The notes beneath the pieces are model-generated. The model worked only from the letters and a program-made list of their open reading frames with translations. It did not search any database and had not been told where the DNA came from. Below are positions 1-6,252 of a DNA stretch of 17,948 bases, in pieces; within the stretch, counting starts at the first letter, position 1, and every line of letters begins with the position of its first letter. A program made the position numbers and the translations under genes. The stretch is taken from the NCBI GenBank assembly GCA_027021605.1, contig JALUUA010000032.1:1-17948 (forward strand), in the 5' to 3' direction. The stretch is from Candidatus Bipolaricaulota bacterium. Its GTDB lineage: Bacteria; Bipolaricaulota; Bipolaricaulia; RBG-16-55-9.

Positions 1-1
1 C

Positions 2-205
2 GTGTACCTCAGCAAGACGTACGGAGCGCTCACGCCCTACGGCTTCTACCGGGGGGTCGTAATCATGGGGGCGGACGGGAAGCTGCGCTTCTCCCACCAG
101 GTAGCCGCGGGGGTGGAGGTCGCCAACCCCGGGCGGGTCCCCGCGCTCTTCGAGCTGGGCTGGAAGGACGGGCTCTTCTTGTTGGGGTTGGCGTTTCGGT
201 TTTGA
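2..205 (+). CDS. C-terminal end of a probable peroxiredoxin-like protein (partial)
   Basis: Only the last 67 or so residues are in the window. The frame is open to the left edge, so the GTG at position 2 is probably an internal Val codon and not a start. The stop is TGA at 203-205. The visible segment YRGVVIMGADGKLRFSH resembles the late beta-strand pair of AhpC/TSA peroxiredoxins, in which a hydrophobic strand is followed by a 'DxDGxIR' turn (usually F-V-I-D-x-x-G-x-I-R). The end of the protein is hydrophobic (LFLLGLAFRF). The peroxidatic cysteine would lie upstream and is not visible, so the family call rests on one strand-turn-strand pattern. It could be another thioredoxin-fold protein or something unrelated. 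A 95-nt gap with no clear promoter separates it from the next gene. Confidence 0.4.
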   Translation: MYLSKTYGALTPYGFYRGVVIMGADGKLRFSHQVAAGVEVANPGRVPALFELGWKDGLFLLGLAFRF

Positions 206-300
206 TACCGCTCGAACGCTGCATTTTTTCACTCTGAGCAGGGCCCTACAGAGACTGTTACACTGCTTGGGGAATGTAAGATCGAAGGGAATGTCCGGAG

Positions 301-678
301 ATGGGGAAAACAGCAGCGGTAGTAGATCCGCTCGAGGGCTATCGCAAGACGGCGGAGCGACGACGCCGCGAGAGGGAGCTCCAGGTCCGGCGTAGGAGGG
401 TCCGCGCTTGGGAGGCGGCCCGTAGGGCAGCGCGTCTCCTCAAGGAGGAATTCGGGGCCACCCGAGTCGTCGTTTTCGGGTCCTTAACACATCCCGATCG
501 ATTTACGCTTTGGTCCGATGTGGATCTAGCAGCTTGGGGGCTGCGGCCTGAAGACACGTTCCGTGCCGTAGCCGCCGTGCTCGGGGTGAGCTCGGAAATC
601 GAGATTGATCTTGTGGATATGAGCATGTGCCGTCCCGCGCTGCGGGAGGCCATCGAGCGAGAAGGGATGGAGCTATGA
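301..678 (+). CDS. mntA: MNT-type minimal nucleotidyltransferase (MntA-like antitoxin)
   Basis: A 125-residue protein of the DNA polymerase beta-like minimal nucleotidyltransferase family. The catalytic signature is G60-S61, then eleven residues, then D73-V74-D75 within WSDVDLA. A third acidic residue, D103, lies in the strand EIEIDLVD. The first 45 residues are strongly basic (many Arg) and helical, an extension that minimal family members lack. Its stop overlaps the start of the HEPN gene in an ATGA arrangement, the usual organisation of HEPN/MNT pairs. In characterised pairs MntA transfers AMP to a tyrosine in the HEPN RX4HXY motif and so silences the RNase. The start ATG at 301 has GGAG directly before it and a further AGGGA about ten bases upstream. 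Codon use is less extreme in G+C than in the dnaX or Rnf genes, which is compatible with an acquired module. Confidence 0.8.
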   Translation: MGKTAAVVDPLEGYRKTAERRRRERELQVRRRRVRAWEAARRAARLLKEEFGATRVVVFGSLTHPDRFTLWSDVDLAAWGLRPEDTFRAVAAVLGVSSEIEIDLVDMSMCRPALREAIEREGMEL

Positions 679-1178
679 GCGAACGCTATCGGGTCGTGGC
701 CGGTCGCATCCGTCGCGAACTGAGCGATCTGGAACGCGTGGTCAAGCGGGCGGAGCGGGCCCTCCAAGCAGCTCAACAGCGCCTGGAGGACCGAGATCTC
801 TACCTCGACTCGGCCGCCCTTAATCTACACGATTTCTATGCGGGGCTAGAGCGGTTGTTTTCCTTGATCGCGTCGGAGATCGACGGAAGCTTGCCGACCG
901 GTCCCCAATGGCACCGCGAGCTCCTCCGCCAGATGGGAGCCGAGATCCCCTCCGTGCGCCCGGCGGTCCTATCTGATAAGGCCCTTAAGCTCCTAGAGGA
1001 GTATCTCGGCTTTCGCCATGTCGTGCGCAGCATTTACGCCTTTGAGTTCGACCAAGAGCGCCTAGAGCCCCTTGTGCAGCGTCTACAGCCCACGTTCGAG
1101 AGGGTTCGAGAAGAGCTGTTGACGTTCTCCGACTGGCTCGCGCAAGTGGCCCGCAACGCCGACTCGGAAGATGTATGA
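675..1178 (+). CDS. hepT: HEPN-domain protein (HepT-like), partner of the upstream nucleotidyltransferase
   Basis: A 167-residue, all-helical protein. The start at 675 is chosen because it overlaps the mntA-like stop (ATGA); a longer in-frame start at 627 would lie deep inside the upstream gene. The diagnostic region is L111-GFRHVVRSIYAFEFDQERL. It aligns with the HEPN motif of the larger HepT subfamily, where R-x4-H-x-Y supplies the RNase catalytic residues and the AMPylated tyrosine. Here R114 and Y121 are kept, but the residue at the His position is Ser119 (codon AGC at 1030-1032). A histidine exists next to the Arg (H115), at the wrong spacing. Ribonuclease activity is therefore doubtful, although the AMPylation target tyrosine remains. 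The N-terminal half is predicted to be a long helix or coiled coil (residues about 1-45). The gene overlaps the next one by 8 nt. Confidence 0.75.
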   Translation: MSERYRVVAGRIRRELSDLERVVKRAERALQAAQQRLEDRDLYLDSAALNLHDFYAGLERLFSLIASEIDGSLPTGPQWHRELLRQMGAEIPSVRPAVLSDKALKLLEEYLGFRHVVRSIYAFEFDQERLEPLVQRLQPTFERVREELLTFSDWLAQVARNADSEDV

Positions 1179-2016
1179 GATCTGGGAGGCGCTGCTCCTG
1201 GGGGCCGTGCAGGGGGCGGCGGAGTGGCTCCCCATAAGCAGCGAGGGGGTCCTTACGCTCATTCAGCTCCACGTCCTCCAAAGGCCCCTGGCGGAGTCCG
1301 TGGCGTTTGCGATCTGGCTCCACCTGGGGACCCTCCTGGCCGCGGTGAGCTACTTCCGTCGGGAGCTGCTTCAGCTGACGAAGGCGCTTCCCCGGTGGAT
1401 CCTCCCCGCCCACCGGGGGGATCTTTCGGACACCGATCGAAAGCTGCTCGACTTCCTTGGGGTCGCGACGGTCCTCACGGGCCTCGTGGGCGCGCCCCTT
1501 TTGGCGCTGAGCCTCTCGCTCGATCCCCTGAGCCGATGGGGGACCGCCCTCATCGGTGCCCTTCTTATCGGCACGGGGCTGATCCAGCTCATCGCTCCCC
1601 GCCGGAAGCTGGGAGGGCGAACCGTTCTAGGGTTAAGCGTTCGAGATGCCCTTTGGGCGGGCCTGGCTCAGGGCTTAGCAGCCCTGCCGGGGCTGAGCCG
1701 CTCGGGGCTTACGATCTCCATATTGCTCTTGCGGGGCTTCCGCGAGACGGAGGCCCTCCGACTCAGCTTTTTGATGAGCATTCCCGTCATCTTCGCGGCT
1801 CAGTTCTTGCTGAAGCTCTTAGAACTCCTTAGGACCACCGACGAAGAGCCCCTTCTAAGCGCAGGGGCGCTCGCGGGCGCTGCGGGGGTGCTCTCGGCGG
1901 CCTTCGTGGGCTGGCTGACCATCTCGGCCCTCATGGGCCTCGCGCGCCGGTTGCCCTTCTGGGCCTTCGCGATCGGGCTGGGGGTGTTTAGCTTAATAGC
2001 TGCTCTCCTGGCTTGA
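1171..2016 (+). CDS. uppP: Undecaprenyl-diphosphatase (UppP/BacA family)
   Basis: A 281-residue polytopic membrane protein. It recycles undecaprenyl diphosphate to the monophosphate lipid carrier used for peptidoglycan and other envelope polymers. Both family motifs are present: residues 11-27 (GAVQGAAEWLPISSEGV) and 164-179 (GLAQGLAALPGLSRSG), the second with the essential Arg (R177). About seven or eight hydrophobic helices are visible. The first motif differs from the E. coli form: the Glu equivalent to E17 is Gln14, the essential E21 equivalent is kept as E18, and the His of 'SSTGH' is Val27. The EWLPISSEG wording is a variant I associate with archaeal and some thermophile homologues. The ATG at 1171 lies inside the end of the HEPN gene, so translation is probably coupled. 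No intrinsic terminator with a T-tract is obvious after the stop. Confidence 0.88.
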   Translation: MYEIWEALLLGAVQGAAEWLPISSEGVLTLIQLHVLQRPLAESVAFAIWLHLGTLLAAVSYFRRELLQLTKALPRWILPAHRGDLSDTDRKLLDFLGVATVLTGLVGAPLLALSLSLDPLSRWGTALIGALLIGTGLIQLIAPRRKLGGRTVLGLSVRDALWAGLAQGLAALPGLSRSGLTISILLLRGFRETEALRLSFLMSIPVIFAAQFLLKLLELLRTTDEEPLLSAGALAGAAGVLSAAFVGWLTISALMGLARRLPFWAFAIGLGVFSLIAALLA

Positions 2017-2067
2017 GCGTCTCACCCCTTCTCCTAGTCCGTTGCCTGCCCGATTGTGCCGGAAGCC

Positions 2068-2096
2068 TTGTGGGCTTGAGCGGGTCGGCCTATAAT
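2068..2096 (+). promoter_or_regulatory. Sigma-70 type promoter for tRNA-Pro and dnaX
   Basis: A perfect -10 box TATAAT at 2091-2096 is preceded, with a 17-bp spacer, by TTGTGG at 2068-2073 (4 of 6 to the -35 consensus). The predicted start of transcription is near 2103, about six nucleotides before the tRNA. The -35 box sits in the loop of a small inverted repeat (AAGCC 2063-2067 / GGCTT 2073-2077). Confidence 0.7.
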
Positions 2097-2108
2097 AACG
2101 ACGCCCTG

Positions 2109-2183
2109 CGGGGAGTGGCGCAGCCCGGTTAGCGCGCCTGCTTTGGGAGCAGGAGGTCACCGGTTCGAATCCGGTCTCCCCGA
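2109..2183 (+). tRNA. tRNA-Pro (anticodon TGG)
   Basis: A complete cloverleaf can be drawn. The acceptor stem is CGGGGAG (2109-2115) with CTCCCCG (2176-2182), followed by discriminator A2183. The D stem is GCGC/GCGC. The anticodon stem is CCTGC/GCAGG around the loop TTTGGGA, so the anticodon is TGG. The T arm is ACCGG-TTCGAAT-CCGGT. C1:G72 with A73, and G35 and G36 in the anticodon with G37 beside it, agree with bacterial proline tRNA identity. The 3' CCA is not encoded: the bases after A73 are CCCACC. The dnaX start codon lies only six nucleotides downstream, so tRNA and dnaX are almost certainly co-transcribed. Confidence 0.95.
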
Positions 2184-2189
2184 CCCACC

Positions 2190-3923
2190 ATGTCCCATCA
2201 AGCCCTCTATCGCAGGTGGCGCCCCCAGCGCTTCTCGGACGTCGTAGGCCAGCCCTACACCGTCCAGACCCTCAAGAACGCCATCGCCCAGGGCGAGATC
2301 GCCCACGCCTATCTGTTTGCGGGCCCCCGGGGCACGGGCAAGACGTCCGTCGCCCGCATCTTCGCGAAGGCCGTCAACTGCCCCCAACCCCAGGAGGGGG
2401 AGCCCTGCAACGCCTGCCCCAGCTGCCAAGCCATCGCCCAGGGAAGCGCCCTCGATGTGATCGAGATCGACGGGGCCTCCAACCGCGGCATCGACCAGAT
2501 CCGCCAGCTCCGCGAAGAGGTCAACTTCGCCCCCGCCCAGAGCCGCTACAAGGTCTACATCATCGACGAGGTCCACATGCTCACCAACGAGGCGTTTAAC
2601 GCCCTCTTAAAGACCCTGGAGGAGCCCCCGCCCCACGTTGTCTTTCTCTTCGCCACCACGGAGCCCCACAAGGTGCTCCCCACGGTCCTCTCCCGCTGCC
2701 AGGCCTTCGAGTTCAAGGCGATCTCCCCGGAGCTCATCGTGGCCCAGCTCCGCCGGGTCGTCCAGGCCGAGAAGATCGCGGCCACGGAGGAGGCCCTCCA
2801 GGCGATCGCCCGCCACGCCCGCGGGGCCCTCCGCGACGCGCTTGTGCTGTTAGACCAGCTCGTCTCCTTCAAGGGCGGCGGGGAGATCACCCCCGATGAT
2901 CTATACGAGATGCTCGGGCTGCCCCCCGAGGAGGCCCTCGACCGCTTCCTGGATGCTTTGGCGGACCGCAACGCCCCCGCGGCCCTGGCGCTCTTAGCAG
3001 AGCTGGCCGAACGGGGACGGGATTTTGAGCTTTTCACGGAGGAGCTGCTTCGCCGCAGCCGCGACCGCCTTCTCGACCTCACGAGCGCCCCGGCCGCCTC
3101 GGGGGAGGAGGAAACGGCCCTCTGGGTCCGGCTCACGGGCGAGCTGCTGGAGCTGCGCCGCGAGCTGCGTTACGCCCTCGACAAGAGAATCCTCTTGGAA
3201 GTCTTCGTGCTGGAGTGGACCCACGGGGCCCCTGCCCCCGCTCCCCAAATCCCGGCATCGAAGGCCGCCGGGGCGGAACCCACAGCCGAGGCCCGGACCC
3301 GAGCCCAGCCCCAATCCCAATCCCAACCCCAAACCCAAACCCAGCCCCAAGCTCAAGCTCGAGCCCGAGCCCCAATCCCCGTCAAAGCCCAAGCGCCGGT
3401 TCCCCCCCAGCCCCAGCCCGAGGCTTCCTCCCCACCCCAGGAGCCCCCCCCGGGGGCACACGACGCGGCCCCGCAACCCCCGATCGCCCGTGGAGGTGGG
3501 AGCGCCCAGGGCGTCCGGGAGGCTTGGGAGAGGCTCCTGGTGCGGGCCCGGCGGGAGAAGGCGGCGCTACATGCGCTCCTGGCGGAGGCGTCCCCTCGGC
3601 TGGCCGAGGGGACGCTCTTCATCGAGTACCCCCCCGACTACACCTTTCACAAGGAGCGGCTCGAGCAGCCGGAGAACCTCCAAATCGTTCAGAGCTTGGT
3701 GGAGGAGATCTTCGGCGGGGTGCGGCTCGCCGTCGGGTTTGCCTCCCCTTCATACTCCGGAGATGGGGACTCCCCCGCCGCCTCCCAGGCCGGGAGTGCC
3801 TCCGGGCCCGGGTCCGCCGAGGCCGGGGCCGCGATCGGCCCTTCCCCCCCCGGAACCGGGAGGGCGTTGGCGGAGAAGGTCGAGCGGGTCCGCCAAGCCT
3901 TTGAGGGGAAGGTCCTCCGCTGA
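2190..3923 (+). CDS. dnaX: DNA polymerase III subunit gamma/tau
   Basis: A 577-residue clamp-loader ATPase. The N-terminus (MSHQALYRRWRPQRFSDVVG) is the standard DnaX start. Visible motifs are Walker A GPRGTGKT (45-52), the zinc-binding Cys64, Cys73, Cys76 and Cys79, Walker B VYIIDEVH (122-129), the sensor-1 segment FLFATTEPHKVLPTV and the arginine-finger SRC (168-170). The AAA+ and collar domains run to about residue 355. A 90-residue linker rich in Pro, Gln and Ala follows, with alternating QPQ/QSQ/QTQ, and then a tau-type C-terminal domain (about 440-575). There is no Shine-Dalgarno sequence, because the six bases before the ATG directly follow the tRNA. No A-tract or A-AAA-AAG slippery site was seen. 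It is followed by ybaB and recR, the conserved bacterial order. Confidence 0.97.
   Translation: MSHQALYRRWRPQRFSDVVGQPYTVQTLKNAIAQGEIAHAYLFAGPRGTGKTSVARIFAKAVNCPQPQEGEPCNACPSCQAIAQGSALDVIEIDGASNRGIDQIRQLREEVNFAPAQSRYKVYIIDEVHMLTNEAFNALLKTLEEPPPHVVFLFATTEPHKVLPTVLSRCQAFEFKAISPELIVAQLRRVVQAEKIAATEEALQAIARHARGALRDALVLLDQLVSFKGGGEITPDDLYEMLGLPPEEALDRFLDALADRNAPAALALLAELAERGRDFELFTEELLRRSRDRLLDLTSAPAASGEEETALWVRLTGELLELRRELRYALDKRILLEVFVLEWTHGAPAPAPQIPASKAAGAEPTAEARTRAQPQSQSQPQTQTQPQAQARARAPIPVKAQAPVPPQPQPEASSPPQEPPPGAHDAAPQPPIARGGGSAQGVREAWERLLVRARREKAALHALLAEASPRLAEGTLFIEYPPDYTFHKERLEQPENLQIVQSLVEEIFGGVRLAVGFASPSYSGDGDSPAASQAGSASGPGSAEAGAAIGPSPPGTGRALAEKVERVRQAFEGKVLR
3292..3348 (-). repeat. Telomere-like G-tract array in dnaX (G-quadruplex-forming potential on the minus strand)
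   Basis: Ten consecutive runs of three or four C on the plus strand (starting at 3292, 3298, 3304, 3309, 3316, 3322, 3327, 3334, 3340 and 3345) are separated by loops of only 2-3 nt. On the minus (template) strand this reads as GGG runs spaced by TTT, ATT, TT and CT. It encodes the Pro/Gln-rich linker of DnaX. Confidence 0.8.
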
Positions 3924-3939
3924 GCCCGGCTCGGGCTTT
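3923..3939 (+). terminator. Weak intrinsic terminator candidate after dnaX
   Basis: A perfect 6-bp stem AGCCCG (3923-3928) / CGGGCT (3932-3937) with a three-base loop begins inside the dnaX stop codon and is followed only by TT. The short T-tract and its overlap with the next promoter make efficient termination doubtful. It may simply separate dnaX from the ybaB promoter. Confidence 0.3.
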
Positions 3940-3967
3940 GAACGCCGGAGCGGCCCCGGCTTATAAT
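3938..3967 (+). promoter_or_regulatory. Sigma-70 type promoter for ybaB-recR
   Basis: TTGAAC (3938-3943), an 18-bp spacer and a perfect TATAAT (3962-3967). The predicted start is near 3974, which leaves a 31-nt leader with a strong ribosome-binding site. The spacer is almost entirely an inverted repeat (GCCGG 3944-3948 / CCGGC 3956-3960), which could be an operator or part of a dnaX terminator. Confidence 0.65.
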
Positions 3968-4004
3968 GGGGCACCCTGCAATCCCCGGAGGAGGAAGAGA
4001 CGAT

Positions 4005-4334
4005 ATGCAGCTTCCCGGCGGCATGGGCAACGTGCTCAAACAGATCAAGAAGGCCCAAGAGCTCATTCAGAAGAAGCAGGAGGAGCTTCAGAACCTGCGC
4101 GTGGAGGCCGCGGCCGGCGGCGGCATGGTCAAGGTGGTCGCCAACGGCCGGGAGGAGATCGTGGACATCCACATCGACAAGGAGGTCGTGGACCCCGAGG
4201 ACGTGGAGATGCTCGAGGACCTCATCCTCGCGGCCATCAAGGAAGCCCAAACGAAGGCGAAAGAAACGGCCCAAAGGGAGATGAGCGAGGTCATGGGGAA
4301 CCTGGGGCTGCCCAACATCCCCGGGCTGTTCTAG
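4005..4334 (+). CDS. ybaB: YbaB/EbfC family nucleoid-associated protein
   Basis: A 109-residue DNA-binding protein of the YbaB/EbfC family, which forms tweezer-like dimers, binds DNA and is found near replication and repair genes. The order helix (MGNVLKQIKKAQELIQKKQE), three strands (including GGGMVKVVANGREEIVDIHI) and a C-terminal helix with a Met/Gly/Pro tail (NLGLPNIPGLF) matches the family in length and layout. The ATG at 4005 is chosen because GGAGGAGG lies about 10 bases upstream. The alternative ATG at 3966 overlaps the predicted -10 box and would not be in the transcript. Position between dnaX and recR is the classical one and supports the call. Confidence 0.95.
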   Translation: MQLPGGMGNVLKQIKKAQELIQKKQEELQNLRVEAAAGGGMVKVVANGREEIVDIHIDKEVVDPEDVEMLEDLILAAIKEAQTKAKETAQREMSEVMGNLGLPNIPGLF

Positions 4335-4358
4335 TCAACAATAACCACAATAATCACA

Positions 4359-4976
4359 ATGAACTATCCGGAGCCCTTAGAAGCGTTAATCCAGGAGCTG
4401 AAGAAGCTTCCCGGGGTCGGCCAACGGACCGCGGAGCGCCTGGCCTTCCACCTCCTGAACCAGCCCGAGGAGGAGGTTGAGCTTTTGCGGGAGGCGCTGC
4501 GCGCGATCAAGGCGGAGATCGTTCTGTGTAGGGAGTGCTTCAACTTCGCCGAGGCCCGGGGCCCCGATGAGCGGGGGGCGCTCTGCGGGATCTGCCGCGA
4601 CCCGGGGCGGGATCGCTCCGTCATCTGCGTGGTGAGCCACCCCCAGGAGCTCTGGAAGATCGAGAAGACCGGGGGGTATCCGGGGCTCTACCACGTGCTG
4701 GGCGGGCTCATCTCGCCCCTGCGGGACGTCCACCCCGAGGACCTACACATTGAGGAGCTGATGGCGCGGCTGCGCCGCGGGGACGTCCGCGAGGTCATCC
4801 TGGCCTTAGATCCCACGGTCGAGGGCGAGCACACCTCGCTGTATCTCGCCCGGCAGATCAAGCCCCTGGGGATCCTCACCACGCGCATCGCCCAGGGGGT
4901 CCCCATCGGCCGGGATTTGGAGTTCACCGACGAGGCCACCCTAAGCCGCGCCCTCCAGGGGCGCGTGACCCTCTGA
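4359..4976 (+). CDS. recR: Recombination mediator protein RecR
   Basis: A 205-residue protein of standard length that acts with RecF/RecO to load RecA at single-strand gaps. In order it has the helix-hairpin-helix LPGVGQRTAERLAFHLL (17-33), a C4 zinc finger (Cys57, Cys60, Cys76, Cys79) and a Toprim domain. The Toprim domain includes VVSHPQELWKIEK, YHVLGGLISPL and the acidic motif ALDPTVEGEHTS (149-160). The C-terminal Walker-like piece IAQGVPIGRDLEFTDEATL is typical. The usual Asn in 'NPTxEGE' is Asp here. The ATG at 4359 has no Shine-Dalgarno sequence. The 24-nt gap after ybaB is instead an A/C-rich low-complexity stretch (ATAACCACAATAATCACA just before the ATG). Confidence 0.97.
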   Translation: MNYPEPLEALIQELKKLPGVGQRTAERLAFHLLNQPEEEVELLREALRAIKAEIVLCRECFNFAEARGPDERGALCGICRDPGRDRSVICVVSHPQELWKIEKTGGYPGLYHVLGGLISPLRDVHPEDLHIEELMARLRRGDVREVILALDPTVEGEHTSLYLARQIKPLGILTTRIAQGVPIGRDLEFTDEATLSRALQGRVTL

Positions 4977-4980
4977 GTCC

Positions 4981-5004
4981 GGGCCCGGGCCCGGGCCTGG
5001 GCCC
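4981..5004. repeat. GGGCCC palindromic tract between recR and the oxidoreductase gene
   Basis: Three tandem GGGCCC units and a GGGCCTGGGCCC end form a G/C-only, self-complementary tract just after the recR stop. It could fold as a strong hairpin in RNA. No T-tract follows (the next bases are CCTCCACAAAAAGG), so it is not a normal intrinsic terminator. Confidence 0.5.
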
Positions 5005-5052
5005 CCTCCACAAAAAGGCGCGAATGCAAAGGGGTGAAGCCAGAAGACGACG

Positions 5053-6102
5053 ATGACGGTCACCATGAGGGCGGTGCGGATCCACGAGCACGGCGGACCG
5101 GAGGTGCTCCGCTACGAAGAAGACGTCCCCGTCCCCGAGCCGGGGCCCGGGGAGGCCCTCGTAAAGGTGAAAGCCTGCGCGCTGAATTATCTCGACATCT
5201 GGGTGCGGCGGGGCCTGCCGGGCATCCCTCCCAAGCTGCCCCACATCCCGGGGAGCGACGTCGCCGGGGTGGTTGAGAAATTGGGAGAGGGCGTCGAGGG
5301 CTTCCGGCCGGGGGAGCGCGTGGTGGTAAACCCCAGCCTGAGCTGTGGGCGCTGCGAATACTGCCGCCGGGGCGAGGACCCGTTGTGTGACGAATATCAC
5401 ATCCTGGGCGAGCACGTAGACGGGGGGTACGCGGAGTTCGTGAAGGTCCCGGCGCGCAACTTGATGCGCATCCCCGAGGGCTTTGCGTGGGAGGAGGCCG
5501 CGGCCGCGCCGCTGGTGTACCAGACGGCCTGGCGGGCGCTCATCACCCGCGCGCAGCTGCGCCCCGGCGAGACGGTGCTCGTTCTGGGGGCCTCGGGGGG
5601 CGTGGGCACGGCGTGCGTGCAGATCGCCAAGCTCGTCGGCGCCCGGGTGATCGCCGTGGCGGGCTCGGACGAGAAGCTCCAAAGGCTCCGGGAGCTGGGG
5701 GCCGACGAGGGGATCAACCACGCGACCGCGGACTTCGGCACGGAAGCGTGGAAGCTCACGAACAAGCGGGGCGTCGACGTGGTGGTGGACAGCGTCGGGG
5801 AGGCCACGTGGGAGAGGAGCCTGCGGGCCCTCGCGAAGGACGGGCGGCTCGTCACCTACGGGGCGACCTCGGGGCCGAAGCCCCCCACGGACGTGCGGCT
5901 GGTCTTCTGGCGCCAGCTGAGAATCATCGGGACCACCATGGGCAATCACCACGAGTTCACCCGGGTGATGGAGCTGGTCTGGCAGCGGAAGCTCCGGCCC
6001 GTGATCGATCGGGTCTTTCCCTTACAGGAGGCCGCCGAAGCCCAGCGGCGCATGGAGGCCCGCGAGCACCTGGGGAAGATCGTCCTCGTGCCGGAGGGCT
6101 GA
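5053..6102 (+). CDS. MDR-superfamily NAD(P)-dependent oxidoreductase with structural zinc lobe
   Basis: A 349-residue medium-chain dehydrogenase/reductase. The N-terminal GroES-like domain holds a four-cysteine structural zinc lobe (Cys98, Cys101, Cys104, Cys112 in CGRCEYCRRGEDPLC). The Rossmann domain has the nucleotide loop LGASGGVGTACVQIA. The usual catalytic-zinc ligands of alcohol dehydrogenase are absent: the first is replaced by NYLD (45-48), and the GHE segment is GSDVAG. It therefore resembles quinone-oxidoreductase-like members, and its substrate cannot be read from sequence. The start at 5053 has AGGGGTGA about 15 bases upstream. ATG 5065 gives the more usual MRAVRIHE start and is an alternative. 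The gene stands alone between recR and the promoter of the Rieske/Rnf operon. Confidence 0.85.
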   Translation: MTVTMRAVRIHEHGGPEVLRYEEDVPVPEPGPGEALVKVKACALNYLDIWVRRGLPGIPPKLPHIPGSDVAGVVEKLGEGVEGFRPGERVVVNPSLSCGRCEYCRRGEDPLCDEYHILGEHVDGGYAEFVKVPARNLMRIPEGFAWEEAAAAPLVYQTAWRALITRAQLRPGETVLVLGASGGVGTACVQIAKLVGARVIAVAGSDEKLQRLRELGADEGINHATADFGTEAWKLTNKRGVDVVVDSVGEATWERSLRALAKDGRLVTYGATSGPKPPTDVRLVFWRQLRIIGTTMGNHHEFTRVMELVWQRKLRPVIDRVFPLQEAAEAQRRMEAREHLGKIVLVPEG

Positions 6103-6217
6103 GCCCTTCCCTCCTCTGCCCCCATGCGAGGGGGTCAAAGGGGTCAAAGAAGCTCCCAGGGGGGACGGCGCCCCCTCTCCCCCGGCAACGATCCCGGGGC
6201 GTAGGCACCTGTTGCGG
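6103..6217. other. Non-coding upstream part of the 313-nt intergenic region, with a 9-bp tandem repeat
   Basis: No credible gene was seen. The stretch holds a small C5/G5 hairpin (6119-6123 with 6130-6134), a second GC-rich hairpin near 6157-6176, and a perfect tandem direct repeat of GGGGTCAAA (6131-6139 and 6140-6148), about 70 bases upstream of the -35 box. The hairpins lack T-tracts, so termination of the oxidoreductase gene here is uncertain. The repeat may be a regulator-binding site. Confidence 0.45.
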
Positions 6218-6246
6218 TTGACAGGCGCACAGGGGGCGTCTATAAT
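6218..6246 (+). promoter_or_regulatory. Perfect-consensus sigma-70 promoter of the Rieske/Rnf-like operon
   Basis: TTGACA at 6218-6223, a 17-bp spacer and TATAAT at 6241-6246 match the full consensus at optimum spacing. The predicted start is near 6253, giving a leader of about 163 nt before the Rieske start codon. Confidence 0.85.
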
Positions 6247-6252
6247 GCGGGC

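Noticed and set aside
233..254. Possible terminator hairpin CTCTG/CAGAG after the first gene
   Set aside because: The T-run (224-229) lies before the stem instead of after it on the plus strand, and on the minus strand the run is A.
2994..3476. Minus-strand frame with a Gly-Leu repeat protein opposite dnaX
   Set aside because: It is the antisense reading of the Pro/Gln linker. All six frames are open there because of repeat composition, and dnaX accounts for the region.
3281..3966. Programmed frameshifting in dnaX to make a short gamma subunit
   Set aside because: No A-AAA-AAG or long A-run is present. After a shift in the linker the other two frames stay open to about 3904 and 3966, so a truncated gamma would not result.
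3966..4004. Longer start for ybaB at ATG 3966
   Set aside because: The ATG overlaps the predicted -10 box, so it would not be transcribed. ATG 4005 has a strong Shine-Dalgarno sequence and matches the family N-terminus.
4924..5952. Long minus-strand open frame opposite the MDR gene
   Set aside because: It is a GC-rich shadow frame, rich in Pro, Arg and Gly without motifs. The plus strand encodes a clear oxidoreductase.
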